Positions 19,221-27,955 of a DNA stretch of 64,000 nucleotides are shown in pieces. The notes beneath the pieces were generated by a model, which made no database searches, was not told the origin of the DNA, and saw nothing but the letters and a program-made list of their open reading frames with translations. This stretch comes from Maricaulis maris. GTDB taxonomy: Bacteria > Pseudomonadota > Alphaproteobacteria > Caulobacterales > Maricaulaceae. The number at the start of each line of letters is the position of its first letter. Position 1 is the stretch's first letter. The stretch covers positions 2,047,501-2,111,500 of the forward strand of contig NZ_AP027270.1 of the NCBI RefSeq assembly GCF_036322705.1, in the 5' to 3' direction. The translations under genes were made by a program, and so were the position numbers.

Positions 19221-19253
19221 GGCCTCCCGGCAGATGTCGGGAGGCCGTTTTTG
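19221..19253 (+). terminator. Rho-independent terminator of the DUF885 array
   Basis: A 9-bp stem GGCCTCCCG / CGGGAGGCC with a short loop, followed by GTTTTTG. It starts 27 nt after the stop of the third DUF885 gene. Confidence 0.85.
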
Positions 19254-19265
19254 TATCGGACCACG

Positions 19266-19292
19266 AAAAAGCCCCGACCAGGGCCGGGGCTT
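19266..19292 (-). terminator. Rho-independent terminator of the flgB-flgC-fliE operon
   Basis: Stem GCCCCG / CGGGGC with AAAAA on its left, which is a U-tract when read on the minus strand. It lies 27 nt past the fliE stop and back-to-back with the DUF885 terminator. Confidence 0.8.
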
Positions 19293-19318
19293 GTCATGAC
19301 AGCGCGGGCGGTCCGGCG

Positions 19319-19639
19319 TCAGATCGGCATGCGCAGGATTTCCTGGTAGGCCTTCACCACCTCGTCGCGCACGGCGACGACCGTCTCGAGCGAGATCTCG
19401 GCCGCGGACACCGCGGTTACAACGTCGATCAGTTCCGCCTCACCGGCAGCCCCGGCGGCGGTCATCCGCTCGGACATGGCCAGGGTCTGGCCGGTATCGG
19501 CGATGGCACTGGTGACCATCGAGCCGAAATCCATGCCGCCACCGGTCGCGGCTGCGTCCTGGCTCGACCCCATGGCGGATTGCTGGGCGGTACGGATCGC
19601 GGCTTGGTACGCCTGGACGGCGGAGAGATCAGCGGCCAT
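19319..19639 (-). CDS. fliE: Flagellar hook-basal body protein FliE
   Basis: FliE is the adaptor between the MS ring and the rod. The 106-aa protein has the typical C-terminal half AEISLETVVAVRDEVVKAYQEILRMPI and a variable N-terminus. It is the last gene of flgB-flgC-fliE and is followed by a terminator. Length is normal for the family. Confidence 0.93.
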   Translation of the reverse strand: MAADLSAVQAYQAAIRTAQQSAMGSSQDAAATGGGMDFGSMVTSAIADTGQTLAMSERMTAAGAAGEAELIDVVTAVSAAEISLETVVAVRDEVVKAYQEILRMPI

Positions 19640-19683
19640 GGACTGTGTCCTTCATCCTGTTTCTAGGGCTCGCGTCCGCTGTT

Positions 19684-20097
19684 CTAGCGGCGCAGCAGAT
19701 CGAGCGCCCGCTCCTGCATGCGGCGGGCATTCTCGATCATGTTGAGATTGGCTTCGTAGGTGCGCATGGCTTCGCGCATGTCCATCATCTCGACCAGCGT
19801 CTGCACGTTGGAGGTCTGGACATAGCCCTCCGCATTCGCGGCCGGGTGACCGGGATCGAACTCCAGTGTGAAGTCGCTCTGGTCATAGGCAACATCGGTC
19901 ATGCGCACGGCATTGAGCCCGGTCGCGCGATCGAGTTCGGCCTCGAAGACCGGGACCTGACGGCGATAGGGCTCACCGCCCGCCTCGCGGGAGGTGGAGT
20001 CGGCGTTGGCAATATTTTCCGAGATGATCCGCATCCGCGCGGCTTGCGCCCGCATGCCGAAGGCGGAGATTTGCATGGCGTCTGAAGCGTTACCCAT
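19684..20097 (-). CDS. flgC: Flagellar proximal rod protein FlgC
   Basis: A 137-aa rod protein with the N-terminal motif MRIISENIANADSTSREAGG and the C-terminal NVQTLVEMMDMREAMRTYEANLNMI, which together form the D0 helical coiled coil of axial proteins. It lies between flgB (10 nt gap) and fliE (44 nt gap) in the usual order. Confidence 0.95.
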   Translation of the reverse strand: MGNASDAMQISAFGMRAQAARMRIISENIANADSTSREAGGEPYRRQVPVFEAELDRATGLNAVRMTDVAYDQSDFTLEFDPGHPAANAEGYVQTSNVQTLVEMMDMREAMRTYEANLNMIENARRMQERALDLLRR

Positions 20098-20107
20098 CGA
20101 TCACTCC

Positions 20108-20548
20108 CTAGCGGCCCGGCGCGCGGATCGCGGTCCGCAGCAGGCCAATGCTTTTCTGGTACAGGGTCACCGCGCTCTCATAGCGCATGCGGTTTTCCTG
20201 GGCCCGGACCATCTGTTCTTCAATCACGACCGAGTTGCCGTTGACGGTCGTCTCGGAGTCCGGGCTCTCGCTGGCTTGCCACAAGGACGACGACCCGCCG
20301 TCTGCGCCGGACGCCGGGATATGACCGGCATTGGTGGTGGTCAGGCGCAGGGCTCCCCGACCGCCGGTCTCACCGCCACTCATCTGCGAGCGCAGGGCTG
20401 CATGGAAGTCGGACTCGTCCAGGTCACGCGGCGTATAGCCGGGCGTATTCGCGTTGGCGACGTTCTCCGCGATCACCTGTTGGCGGTCGGCGTGAAAACT
20501 CATCGATTGTCGAAGCAGTGCCAGGACCGGCACGTCATCGGGCCGCAT
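20108..20548 (-). CDS. flgB: Flagellar proximal rod protein FlgB
   Basis: A 146-aa rod protein. The N-terminus MSFHADRQQVIAENVANANT and C-terminus MRYESAVTLYQKSIGLLRTAI are the conserved axial helices. It is the first gene of the flgB-flgC-fliE operon; its start at 20548 is 47 bp from the CtrA box at 20595, a good distance for a CtrA-driven early flagellar promoter. Confidence 0.94.
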   Translation of the reverse strand: MRPDDVPVLALLRQSMSFHADRQQVIAENVANANTPGYTPRDLDESDFHAALRSQMSGGETGGRGALRLTTTNAGHIPASGADGGSSSLWQASESPDSETTVNGNSVVIEEQMVRAQENRMRYESAVTLYQKSIGLLRTAIRAPGR

Positions 20549-20594
20549 GTGCGAATCCCCTTTCCTATTCGTGAACGAAGGTGGTCCCGCACGG

Positions 20595-20610
20595 TTAACG
20601 GCGGCTTAAC
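20595..20610. promoter_or_regulatory. Perfect CtrA box between divergent flgB and fliO operons
   Basis: TTAA-CGGCGGC-TTAAC matches the CtrA consensus TTAA-N7-TTAAC exactly. Because the left half is GTTAAC, the reverse strand also reads TTAA-GCCGCCG-TTAAC, so the site is symmetric and could serve both divergent operons. In Caulobacter, CtrA activates early flagellar operons from such sites. Confidence 0.8.
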
Positions 20611-20655
20611 CGCATCACCCCACACAGTCATCATTGATTATGAGGCCTCACCGCG

Positions 20656-20988
20656 ATGTCGGATATCGTCACCTGGACCAGCTATCTGTTCGCCATCTCC
20701 ATCCTGGTCGTCCTGCTCGGCGGGCTCGGCCTGTTCGGCTATGCGGTCCAGAAGGGCTGGCTGTTGCAGCAGATGACCGGGCTGCGCCGCATCGGTGGCC
20801 ATGAGCGGCGTCTGAAAATCAGGGAGACGCTCGTGATTGACCCGCGCCGCCGGCTCGTGATTCTCCAGGCCGACGGGGCCGAGCACGTGGTTTTGCTCGG
20901 TATGGAGCGCGAGACCGTGTTGTCGACAGCCCCGGCCAGACCGGACCTTGATGCCGCCCCCTCGCCGGCCGTGGAGCGATCCGCATGA
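20656..20988 (+). CDS. fliO: Flagellar biosynthesis protein FliO
   Basis: A 110-aa protein with one N-terminal membrane helix (YLFAISILVVLLGGLGLFGYA) and a small cytoplasmic domain with the FliO-type IRETLVIDPRRRLVILQADG strand pair. FliO assists assembly of FliP in the export gate. Its stop overlaps the fliP start (ATGA), so the two are coupled. It is transcribed away from the shared CtrA box. Confidence 0.85.
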   Translation: MSDIVTWTSYLFAISILVVLLGGLGLFGYAVQKGWLLQQMTGLRRIGGHERRLKIRETLVIDPRRRLVILQADGAEHVVLLGMERETVLSTAPARPDLDAAPSPAVERSA

Positions 20989-21740
20989 GCGCGCGCAAGG
21001 GTCTGTGGGCCTGCCTCGCCCTTTTCCTGCTCGGCCTGATCACCCTGGCCGGCTTTCAGGCGGAAGCGCAGACCGTCACGATTGAAGCCGGTCAGGAAGG
21101 CGCCCTGACCGAGCGTGTGCTGCAGCTGATCGCGCTGCTGACTGTTCTTTCGCTGGCCCCCTCCATCGTCATCATGACGACGAGTTTCGTGCGCATCATT
21201 GTGGTCCTGTCCCTGCTGCGGACCGGCCTCGGCCTGCAGCAGAGCCCGCCCAATGCCGTGCTGGTCTCGCTGGCCATCTTCCTGACCGGCTTCATCATGG
21301 CGCCGGTCTTCACGCAGTCCTATGAGGACGGCATCCAGCCCCTGCTGGCGGAGGAAATCGAGCTGACCGAGGCGTTCGATCGCTCGACCGGCCCGCTCAA
21401 GACCTTCATGCTCACCCATGTGCGCGAGGACGACCTCGCCCTCTTCATCGACATGTCCCAGCAGGCCGTGCCGGAGACGCCGGAGGATACCTCCTTCTGG
21501 GTGGTCGCGCCCGCCTTCATGATCTCCGAATTGCGGCGCGCCTTCGAGATCGGCTTCCTGCTTTTCATCCCCTTCCTGATCATCGACCTCGTGGTCGCCT
21601 CGATCCTGATGTCGATGGGCATGATGATGCTGCCGCCCATCGTCATCTCGCTACCGTTCAAGCTGATCTTCTTCGTGCTCGTTGACGGCTGGCGACTGGT
21701 CGTCGGATCGCTGGTGCAGAGTTTCGGGACGCTGAACTGA
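20985..21740 (+). CDS. fliP: Flagellar export gate protein FliP
   Basis: A 251-aa gate protein. It has an N-terminal cleavable signal (ends near FQAEAQ), then the family motifs SLAPSIVIMTTSFVRIIVVLSLL, LRTGLGLQQSPPNAVL and FLIIDLVVASILMSMGMMMLPP. Length and architecture are normal. It overlaps fliO and converges with the STAS-like gene 4 nt away, with no room for a terminator. Confidence 0.97.
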   Translation: MSARKGLWACLALFLLGLITLAGFQAEAQTVTIEAGQEGALTERVLQLIALLTVLSLAPSIVIMTTSFVRIIVVLSLLRTGLGLQQSPPNAVLVSLAIFLTGFIMAPVFTQSYEDGIQPLLAEEIELTEAFDRSTGPLKTFMLTHVREDDLALFIDMSQQAVPETPEDTSFWVVAPAFMISELRRAFEIGFLLFIPFLIIDLVVASILMSMGMMMLPPIVISLPFKLIFFVLVDGWRLVVGSLVQSFGTLN

Positions 21741-21744
21741 CGTC

Positions 21745-22125
21745 TCAGCCCTTGGCCGGATCATCCGCCAGCAGCCATTTGTTGGCCGCGCCCAGCGCAT
21801 CATTGCCAAAGACCCGTACCGGCATGGGCAGGAAGATCGCCGTGCCCTGGACCATCGCCGCCATGACGTGATCATCGGTGACGACAGCAATGCGGGTGAT
21901 GTCCTTCAGATGGTCGAGGCCGAGCCGCATGTCGGCCCACATCGCTCCGGCGGTAAAGCCGTCAAACTCAGGTCCGAACCAGTACAGCATCGCGACCGGG
22001 CCGTGCGCGGCAATCGCCGCCTCGAGGCCGGGGACGAGGGCATCTGAATAGTCGGATGCAGACAGGGTGCCGACGGCCTTGGCCACCACGACACCGGATG
22101 TTTCGCCCGTTTCAACAAGGATCAT
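21745..22125 (-). CDS. SpoIIAA/STAS-like domain protein
   Basis: A 126-aa protein of the STAS/SEC14-like (DUF3478) type: an opening strand MILVETGETSGVVVAKAVGT, a central helix YSDALVPGLEAAI, and the strand IAVVTDD followed by VRVFGNDALGAANKWLL. Proteins of this fold usually bind lipids, nucleotides or a partner protein; no function is known for this one. There is no signal peptide. It lies between fliP (convergent) and the TPR gene, but a 91-bp gap and a different family make it unlikely to belong to the flagellar operon. Confidence 0.6.
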   Translation of the reverse strand: MILVETGETSGVVVAKAVGTLSASDYSDALVPGLEAAIAAHGPVAMLYWFGPEFDGFTAGAMWADMRLGLDHLKDITRIAVVTDDHVMAAMVQGTAIFLPMPVRVFGNDALGAANKWLLADDPAKG

Positions 22126-22216
22126 GACAGGTCTCCTTCAAAGACCTCTCCTTGGTTAGGCTCTAATACCCGCAATGAACACAGGGGAAATCGTCACAGG
22201 ACGATGAAGGCGCGCC

Positions 22217-25200
22217 TCAGCTCGGGCCGCCGCCGTTGACGAAGCGGGCCCGGAACGGCTCCATGAAGGCATCCAGCGTATCAATCGAGGCAATCCGCGA
22301 CGCCATGTCGGTGAAGCGGACATTGCCCGGCGTGGCATCGTCATTGGTCAAAAGGCCGAAGGCGGCAGCCTGGTCAGTCGCGGCCATGGCCTCGCCATAG
22401 CGCTCTCCCAGACGGACCGCACTATCGGTGTCGCGGGCCAGGCTATAGGCGATCGCGGCCCGCAGGACATCGTCCTGCTCGGTGGGCTCGAGCGGGCTGG
22501 CCTCGGCGAAGCGATTGCCGAGAATGCCCTCGAGCCGACGCCCGGCATTGCGCCAGTCGCGCTGGGTCCAGGCAACATCGGCGCGCAGACGGCTGGCCGC
22601 CTCGGACTGGTCGGATGCAATCAGCTCGAGCGCCTGCTCGGCCCGGCCCATCTCTGACAGCGCCCGGGCTTCCAGCAGATAGCGTTCATCCACCATTGCC
22701 TCCGGCAGGCCGGCAATGCGGGATCTGCGGATCGTGTTGAGGGCATCCTCATAGCGGCGATCCATCAGGTAGACGATGGCGAGGTCCGTCGCGACGCGGG
22801 CGCGGGCCAGGGGTTCGCGCAGACGGTAATCGACCTGGTGCTGCAAAAGCTCCGCAGCCGGGTCCAAAAGGTCAAAGGCGATCAGCCGGTCGGCGAGCCG
22901 CCGGATCATGCGGTCACCATCGGTGCCGATCGGCGCCAGGTTCTGGTATTGATAAAAGATCGCGACCGCTTCGACCGGGTCCATCCGATCAGCCTCGCCG
23001 TCGAGAAAGAGACGGCGGAAGATCGATACCATGTCCTCACCGATGCGGCGTCCGGCCTCGGATTCGGGGAAGCGCGCCTGCGCGGTCGCCATGGTCTCGA
23101 GGCCGCGGGCGAAATCACCGGCCTGGACATAGAGCTCACCGAGGGTGCGTACGGTTTCCAGCTCGATGGTATCGCCGCGCCAGCGGAAACGGAGATTCTC
23201 CAGATTCTCGATCGCCTCGGCCCGGCTGATCTGGCCGTCGGCGAGCTGCAGCCGGTAGAGATCGTACAGGGCGCGGGCTTCCGCCTCGGCATAGCCTGAT
23301 GTTGACAGCGCATCGAGACGGCTGAGGGCCTCCGACAGGTTGCCACCCGCCTCAGCCAGCCGTGCCGCCACGTAATTGGCGTCCAGCTGGGTCTGCCAGT
23401 CCGGATCACCGGCCTCGACCGCATAGAGATATTCCTGCGCCGCTGCAGTATCACCGAGCTCAAGCGCGGCCAGGGCGTGCGCGGCATTGAACCGGGCCTG
23501 CCACTCCGCCGGATAGTGATAAATGGTGGCCTCGCCCGTATTGAAGCGGCGCCGGGCATCCTGCCAGCGCTGCTCGCGCACCGCGATCATGGCTCGCCAG
23601 AGATCGGCCCCCGGGTCCTGGGCCAGGGACGGGTGAGCGAAATACTCCGCCGCATCATCAAGGCGGTACATCAAATAGCTTGCGACGCCCTGGATGGAGC
23701 GGACATGCGGATCGTTGGCGAGTTGTGGCTCGGCCTCGATCGCCAGCTGGACCATGCCAAGGGCCTCCGGCGCGAGATCACGCGCCAGCAGGAAACGGGC
23801 GAGCGCGATCTGCCCGTCTGTCCCCTCCTCCAGAGCAGTCCGGCGCAGGCGGGCATTCCATTCCGTGTTGAAAGCGCCGGCGCCGCGCCAGGCATCGAAA
23901 TACATCAGCGCCGGCGAGGAGATATTCGCCAGCACGGACCCTTCGCCGTCGGACCGTCCTGCGGTCGCGGTGGCGGCAGGCGTCAGATCAAGGCCCGTGG
24001 GGCGACTGATGGCGGCACCGCCGCCGATCAACTCGATCTCGATATCCTCGGCGATCACCTGAACCGCTGCGCCCTGGGCGCTCGGCAGCAGGGCACCGCC
24101 GACGAATTCGCTGCGGGCGATCAGGCCCTGGATCGGACCCATGGCCGTGATCACGCCAATCCGGTCGCCGACCACGGGATCATCGATCCAGCGGATCGCG
24201 TGCGCATTGGCGATATCCATCAGGATGCGCCCCGGACGACCGCGACGCGCATCGCGTCGCACATTGATCGGGCGGGGCGGCGAGTCGATCCGTTCCGACA
24301 GCACGACCGACCAACGATTGCCATCAAGCCGGGCCTCGGCCTGGGAGGTCGACGGCACGATGATCCGCGCGGCACTGTAGGTCTCGCCCGTCACCGCGGA
24401 ATAATTGCGGACATGGCGCCGGCCGGCACCATCGAGTTCGTCCAGGTTGAGCGCGGCCGCTGCGTCAAACACGATCCAGATCGCTTCGCCACGCCGGAAC
24501 ACCGCCATGCCGAGCGGCGCGGCCCAGTCAAAGTCGATCCGCAGGTCCCCGTTGAAGTCGGACACTTCAGCCCGGACGACACCGTCATCGGGCAGCGGGC
24601 TCGGCCCGGTCATGACGGGCTGCAGCATCGTCGGCTGTGCCGCTTGTGGCCGGGGCCCGGTCTCCACCGACGGCTCGGACTCGACCGGGGGTTCATCGCT
24701 GGTGGAGGCCTGCCGGGTCATCGGCGCAGCGGCCGGTTGCGACGTGGCCGGGGTCGGGGTCGGCCGGGGATTGGCGGCGGCCACCGTCTCTTCGGCAGCC
24801 GCATCTGTGGTGGCATCAGCCCGGTTGGCGATGGCCTCGGCATCGGCGGCTTCACCGAGCTCGGCCAGCAAGGTGGCAGCGTCGACAAAGGCCGGATCGG
24901 GCAGGTCGATGGCAACCCGGCCATCCTCACCCCAGGCCCGCACCTCGACACCGGGCTCAACCGTCAGCCGGAGCACGAATTCATCGCCCTCACGCCGGGC
25001 GTCGAGGCCCTGAAGGAAGCGCGGCGGCGAGCCGGACAACCGGCTCAGATCAATGTCAGCAGGCTCGGCAAAGCGCACCTCCGCGACATTGCCAGTCTGC
25101 TCGAGCGTGAACGCGACCTCACGCGGCCAGAGCAGCTCGATCCGTGTATATTCGGTGGCCTGGCCGACCCGGTAGCGGACCGGCAAGGCCTCGGCGGGCG

Positions 25201-25687
25201 GCGGTGGTGGTGGTGGCAGCGCGGCTTGCTCGGCCGCCAGTCGGGCGGCCTCGATTTCGCGCGCTTCGCGCGGCGACACGATGTCAGCCGGTCGGGCGCC
25301 CCCCACCGGGACAAAATCAATCGCGACCTGGTCATAGCTTGCCGAGGTATAGGCCTCGACGCTCTGGTTGAGGGCAATGCGCAAGGTCGACCCGTCAGGA
25401 TCAAGCCGGGCCCTCGCCGCCAGGCCGGACAGCTCTCCGACCAGCGTCGATACATCCGCCTCGAGCGGCTCGCTGAGACGGGCGATCAGAACCGTGTGCT
25501 CAACCCGGACATCGGCCACCGGCAGGTTGTCGGCAACGCTGTCGTCATAGTCGATGAGCAGGCGCAGCGAATTCTCACCGCGCTCGACGCTCAGTGTCGC
25601 CGGCGTTTGCGCCAGCGCGGTCGAAGCCAGAAGCAGTGGCAGAAGGCTTCCGGCCAGACGGCCAATATGTCTAGCCGCCTTCGGCAA
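22217..25687 (-). CDS. Very large exported TPR protein of the fliL-fliM-motE operon
   Basis: A 1156-aa protein with an N-terminal signal (RLAGSLLPLLLASTALAQ). I chose the TTG start at 25687 because GGAGG lies 7 nt upstream; it overlaps the end of motE by 17 nt. Residues 30-130 and 165-290 contain beta-rich repeats that look AMIN-like (ENSLRLLIDYDDS, EFVLRLTVEPGVEVRAWG). A poly-Pro run lies at 158-164 and a Pro/Thr/Ala linker at about 300-370. The second half (from about residue 610) is helical TPR-like repeats. It is probably periplasmic. MotE in rhizobia is a chaperone for the periplasmic motility protein MotC, so this may be a MotC-like client, but no sequence identity with MotC is claimed. 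Confidence 0.75.
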   Translation of the reverse strand: MPKAARHIGRLAGSLLPLLLASTALAQTPATLSVERGENSLRLLIDYDDSVADNLPVADVRVEHTVLIARLSEPLEADVSTLVGELSGLAARARLDPDGSTLRIALNQSVEAYTSASYDQVAIDFVPVGGARPADIVSPREAREIEAARLAAEQAALPPPPPPPAEALPVRYRVGQATEYTRIELLWPREVAFTLEQTGNVAEVRFAEPADIDLSRLSGSPPRFLQGLDARREGDEFVLRLTVEPGVEVRAWGEDGRVAIDLPDPAFVDAATLLAELGEAADAEAIANRADATTDAAAEETVAAANPRPTPTPATSQPAAAPMTRQASTSDEPPVESEPSVETGPRPQAAQPTMLQPVMTGPSPLPDDGVVRAEVSDFNGDLRIDFDWAAPLGMAVFRRGEAIWIVFDAAAALNLDELDGAGRRHVRNYSAVTGETYSAARIIVPSTSQAEARLDGNRWSVVLSERIDSPPRPINVRRDARRGRPGRILMDIANAHAIRWIDDPVVGDRIGVITAMGPIQGLIARSEFVGGALLPSAQGAAVQVIAEDIEIELIGGGAAISRPTGLDLTPAATATAGRSDGEGSVLANISSPALMYFDAWRGAGAFNTEWNARLRRTALEEGTDGQIALARFLLARDLAPEALGMVQLAIEAEPQLANDPHVRSIQGVASYLMYRLDDAAEYFAHPSLAQDPGADLWRAMIAVREQRWQDARRRFNTGEATIYHYPAEWQARFNAAHALAALELGDTAAAQEYLYAVEAGDPDWQTQLDANYVAARLAEAGGNLSEALSRLDALSTSGYAEAEARALYDLYRLQLADGQISRAEAIENLENLRFRWRGDTIELETVRTLGELYVQAGDFARGLETMATAQARFPESEAGRRIGEDMVSIFRRLFLDGEADRMDPVEAVAIFYQYQNLAPIGTDGDRMIRRLADRLIAFDLLDPAAELLQHQVDYRLREPLARARVATDLAIVYLMDRRYEDALNTIRRSRIAGLPEAMVDERYLLEARALSEMGRAEQALELIASDQSEAASRLRADVAWTQRDWRNAGRRLEGILGNRFAEASPLEPTEQDDVLRAAIAYSLARDTDSAVRLGERYGEAMAATDQAAAFGLLTNDDATPGNVRFTDMASRIASIDTLDAFMEPFRARFVNGGGPS

Positions 25688-26402
25688 TCCGCGCCTCCAG
25701 CTCGGCCACCGTCTCGGGCAGGTTGGACCGGCTCGCCATGCGCTCGGTGAGCGCAGCAGCCGCACCCGTATTCATCTCGGCCAGGATGGAGCCGAAGACA
25801 CGCTGCGACATGCGCGAGGCAATCTGCAGCTGGGTTTCCATGTCGAGTGTGGCGATCCGCTCCGACGCGTCGCGCGGTTCCATGGCGGAATACCAGGCAA
25901 CGATCACGCCCATATCCGCATCCTCACGATCCGAGAGCTCGCCGGACAGGGTTTCAATCTGCTCGCGCAGCGCGTTGAGCTCGGAGATCTTGGTATCGAC
26001 CCGCTGTTCCATCGCCAGCATCAGCGCTTCGCGGGTTTCGAGGTCGCGCTCGCGGGCATCCAGCTCGCCGGAGCGCTCGCGGAGACGATAGATCACACGC
26101 TCTTCCTCGGCGGTGCGAACCCCGCTGGCGACCCGCTCGCTGAAGGCAGCCGAGGCATCCGCCTCGGTTGGCGTGCCGAGGATCGGCGCCGACTGGGCAT
26201 GTTCGGCCGGCATGATCGGCGCGTCAGGCTCAGCGGCCGCACCGTCATCGCCATGCGCCTGTGCGCTGGCTTCCGCTGCCATGGCACTGCCCTGGGCATC
26301 CCACCATTCAGCCGCCCCATTGGCGATCGACAGGGATTTGAGGCCCAGCAGTCCGCACATCAGGACCGCAAGGACGGTGAAAAAGCGAAGCGGCTCGCGC
26401 AT
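25671..26402 (-). CDS. motE: MotE-like protein with coiled coil and MgtE_N-type C-terminus
   Basis: A 243-aa protein with an N-terminal signal/anchor (FFTVLAVLMCGLLGLKSLSI), an acidic Ala-rich linker, a long coiled coil (about residues 95-165, VIYRLRERSGELDARERDLE), and a C-terminal helical domain ADMGVIVAWYSAMEPRDASE seen in MotE and MgtE N-terminal domains. Known MotE proteins are periplasmic chaperones needed for motility. It starts 4 nt after DUF6468 and its 3' end overlaps the start of the large TPR gene, which suggests their products work together. Confidence 0.75.
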   Translation of the reverse strand: MREPLRFFTVLAVLMCGLLGLKSLSIANGAAEWWDAQGSAMAAEASAQAHGDDGAAAEPDAPIMPAEHAQSAPILGTPTEADASAAFSERVASGVRTAEEERVIYRLRERSGELDARERDLETREALMLAMEQRVDTKISELNALREQIETLSGELSDREDADMGVIVAWYSAMEPRDASERIATLDMETQLQIASRMSQRVFGSILAEMNTGAAAALTERMASRSNLPETVAELEARIAEGG

Positions 26403-26406
26403 GGCG

Positions 26407-26799
26407 CTACCTCACATCCTTGAGATCATTGATGATGCGGGAGCCAGCCCCGTCCGGAAAAATATCAGCGGCGCGGCGGCGCGGCGCGCGGCGCTGCGCG
26501 AGATTATCGGCCTTGCGGTCCGCATTGCCCGTGACCAGGCGCAACTCGTCGGCCAGCACACGCGCGTCAGCGACACGCTTTTCCAGGACCTCGGCGGACT
26601 GGGCGGTCGCCCGCTCGAGCGCACCAAGGCTGGCCCGGGCGCGATCGGTGGCCTCATTGAGCGCAATCACCGACTCGCGGACACCGTCCTGCCCCTTCTT
26701 GAGCGCACTCAGACGGCGATCGACGCGCCAGCACATGACCACAGCCACGACCAGCAGCGCAGCGACGAGACCTTCGAATATCAGGGCGGCGAGTGTCAT
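26407..26799 (-). CDS. DUF6468 protein, membrane-anchored, in the motor operon
   Basis: A 130-aa protein with one N-terminal helix (AALIFEGLVAALLVVAVVMCW) and a charged helical tail (GVRESVIALNEATDRARASL) likely to form a coiled coil in the cytoplasm. Family DUF6468 is found between fliM and motE in many alphaproteobacteria; its role is unknown. The ATG at 26799 overlaps the fliM stop (ATGA), so it is coupled to the switch protein. The last 25 residues are Arg-rich (RRAPRRRAADIF). Confidence 0.7.
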   Translation of the reverse strand: MTLAALIFEGLVAALLVVAVVMCWRVDRRLSALKKGQDGVRESVIALNEATDRARASLGALERATAQSAEVLEKRVADARVLADELRLVTGNADRKADNLAQRRAPRRRAADIFPDGAGSRIINDLKDVR

Positions 26800-27926
26800 G
26801 CGAACCTCATCATCGCTTTCTTGGCCCCTGGCGAGAGCGGTCCGCTCAGTCGCAGGGCAACATTGTGTCCTATGCGGCCCATCCGGCCGCGGGTCAGGGG
26901 AACATTGCCGCAACGCAGCTCGACATCACTGGTCGGCGATGCATCGAGATACAGCGTGTCCCCCACTTTCAGGTTGGCGACCGTTCCGAGTGAAATGCGT
27001 TGCTCGTCGAGCACGGCCTGGACTTCCATCTTGGTCGACCAGAGCTCGGTCGCCAGGTGGCCTTCCCAGATATTGTCGCGTCCGAACTTTTCCCCCATGA
27101 ACTGCTGGAGCAACATCTTCCGGATGGGCTCCAGAGTCGCATAAGGCAGCAAGAGCTCGATTCGACCACCGCGGTCTTCCATGTCGATCCGCAGCTTGAC
27201 CAGGATGGCCGCATTGGCCGGCCGGGCGATCGCGGCGAAGCGCGGATTGGTCTCGACGCGCTCAAGGTCAAAATCGACCTCGGTCAGCGGCTGGAACGCC
27301 TGCTTGGCATCGCCGAGGACAACTTCGATCATGCGCTGGACCAGCATCCGCTCGATCGTGGTGTAGGGGCGCCCCTCGATCCGCATGGCCGAGGTGCCGC
27401 GGCGTCCGCCGAGCAGAACGTCGACGATCGAATAGATCAGGTTGGAATCGACCGTCAGCAGGCCGTAATTGTCGAGCTGCTGGGCCCGGAAGACAGCGAG
27501 AATGGCGGGCAGCGGAATGGAATTCAGATAGTCGCCGAAGCGGATCGACGAGATATTGTCGAGCGAGACCTCGACATTGTCCGACGTGAAATTGCGCAGC
27601 GATGTCGTCATCAGACGCACGAGACGGTCGAAGACGATCTCGAGCATCGGCAGGCGCTCATAGGAGACCAGGGCCGAATTGATGATGGCGCGGATGCCGG
27701 ACTTGTCCCCAGCGTCGTCGTCCGAGAGCGAGAAGCCGAGCAGGCTGTCGATCTCGTCCTGGTTGAGGATGCGCTCGGCACCGCCGCCGACGGTCGGCAG
27801 GTCCTGATCACTGTCATCCGCACCGACCATGGCCTCCCATTCGGACGCCAGGTCGAGGTCGTCACCGTCCTCGGCCATGGCCTCCCATTCGGCCGCCAAT
27901 GCATCTTGGTCCATATCGTCAGACAT
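26796..27926 (-). CDS. fliM: Flagellar motor switch protein FliM
   Basis: A C-ring switch component that binds CheY-P and FliG. In its 376 aa, the N-terminus carries a tandem acidic repeat (LAAEWEAMAEDGDDLDLASE and again SEWEAMVGADDSD) before the LNQDEIDSLLGF motif. The middle domain has GGRRGTSAMRIEGRPYTTIE and the C-terminal SPOA domain has LRCGNVPLTRGRMGRIGHNVA. The N-terminal CheY-binding motif is preceded by about 55 extra residues, longer than in E. coli. It is 29 nt downstream of fliL. Confidence 0.96.
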   Translation of the reverse strand: MSDDMDQDALAAEWEAMAEDGDDLDLASEWEAMVGADDSDQDLPTVGGGAERILNQDEIDSLLGFSLSDDDAGDKSGIRAIINSALVSYERLPMLEIVFDRLVRLMTTSLRNFTSDNVEVSLDNISSIRFGDYLNSIPLPAILAVFRAQQLDNYGLLTVDSNLIYSIVDVLLGGRRGTSAMRIEGRPYTTIERMLVQRMIEVVLGDAKQAFQPLTEVDFDLERVETNPRFAAIARPANAAILVKLRIDMEDRGGRIELLLPYATLEPIRKMLLQQFMGEKFGRDNIWEGHLATELWSTKMEVQAVLDEQRISLGTVANLKVGDTLYLDASPTSDVELRCGNVPLTRGRMGRIGHNVALRLSGPLSPGAKKAMMRFA

Positions 27927-27955
27927 GTGCGTGCTTTCCGTTGGTCCTGACAGGC

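Noticed and set aside
23477-25750. A 757-aa plus-strand frame opposite the TPR gene
   Set aside because: Arg/Gly-rich composition with no motif; the minus frame has a signal peptide and operon coupling.
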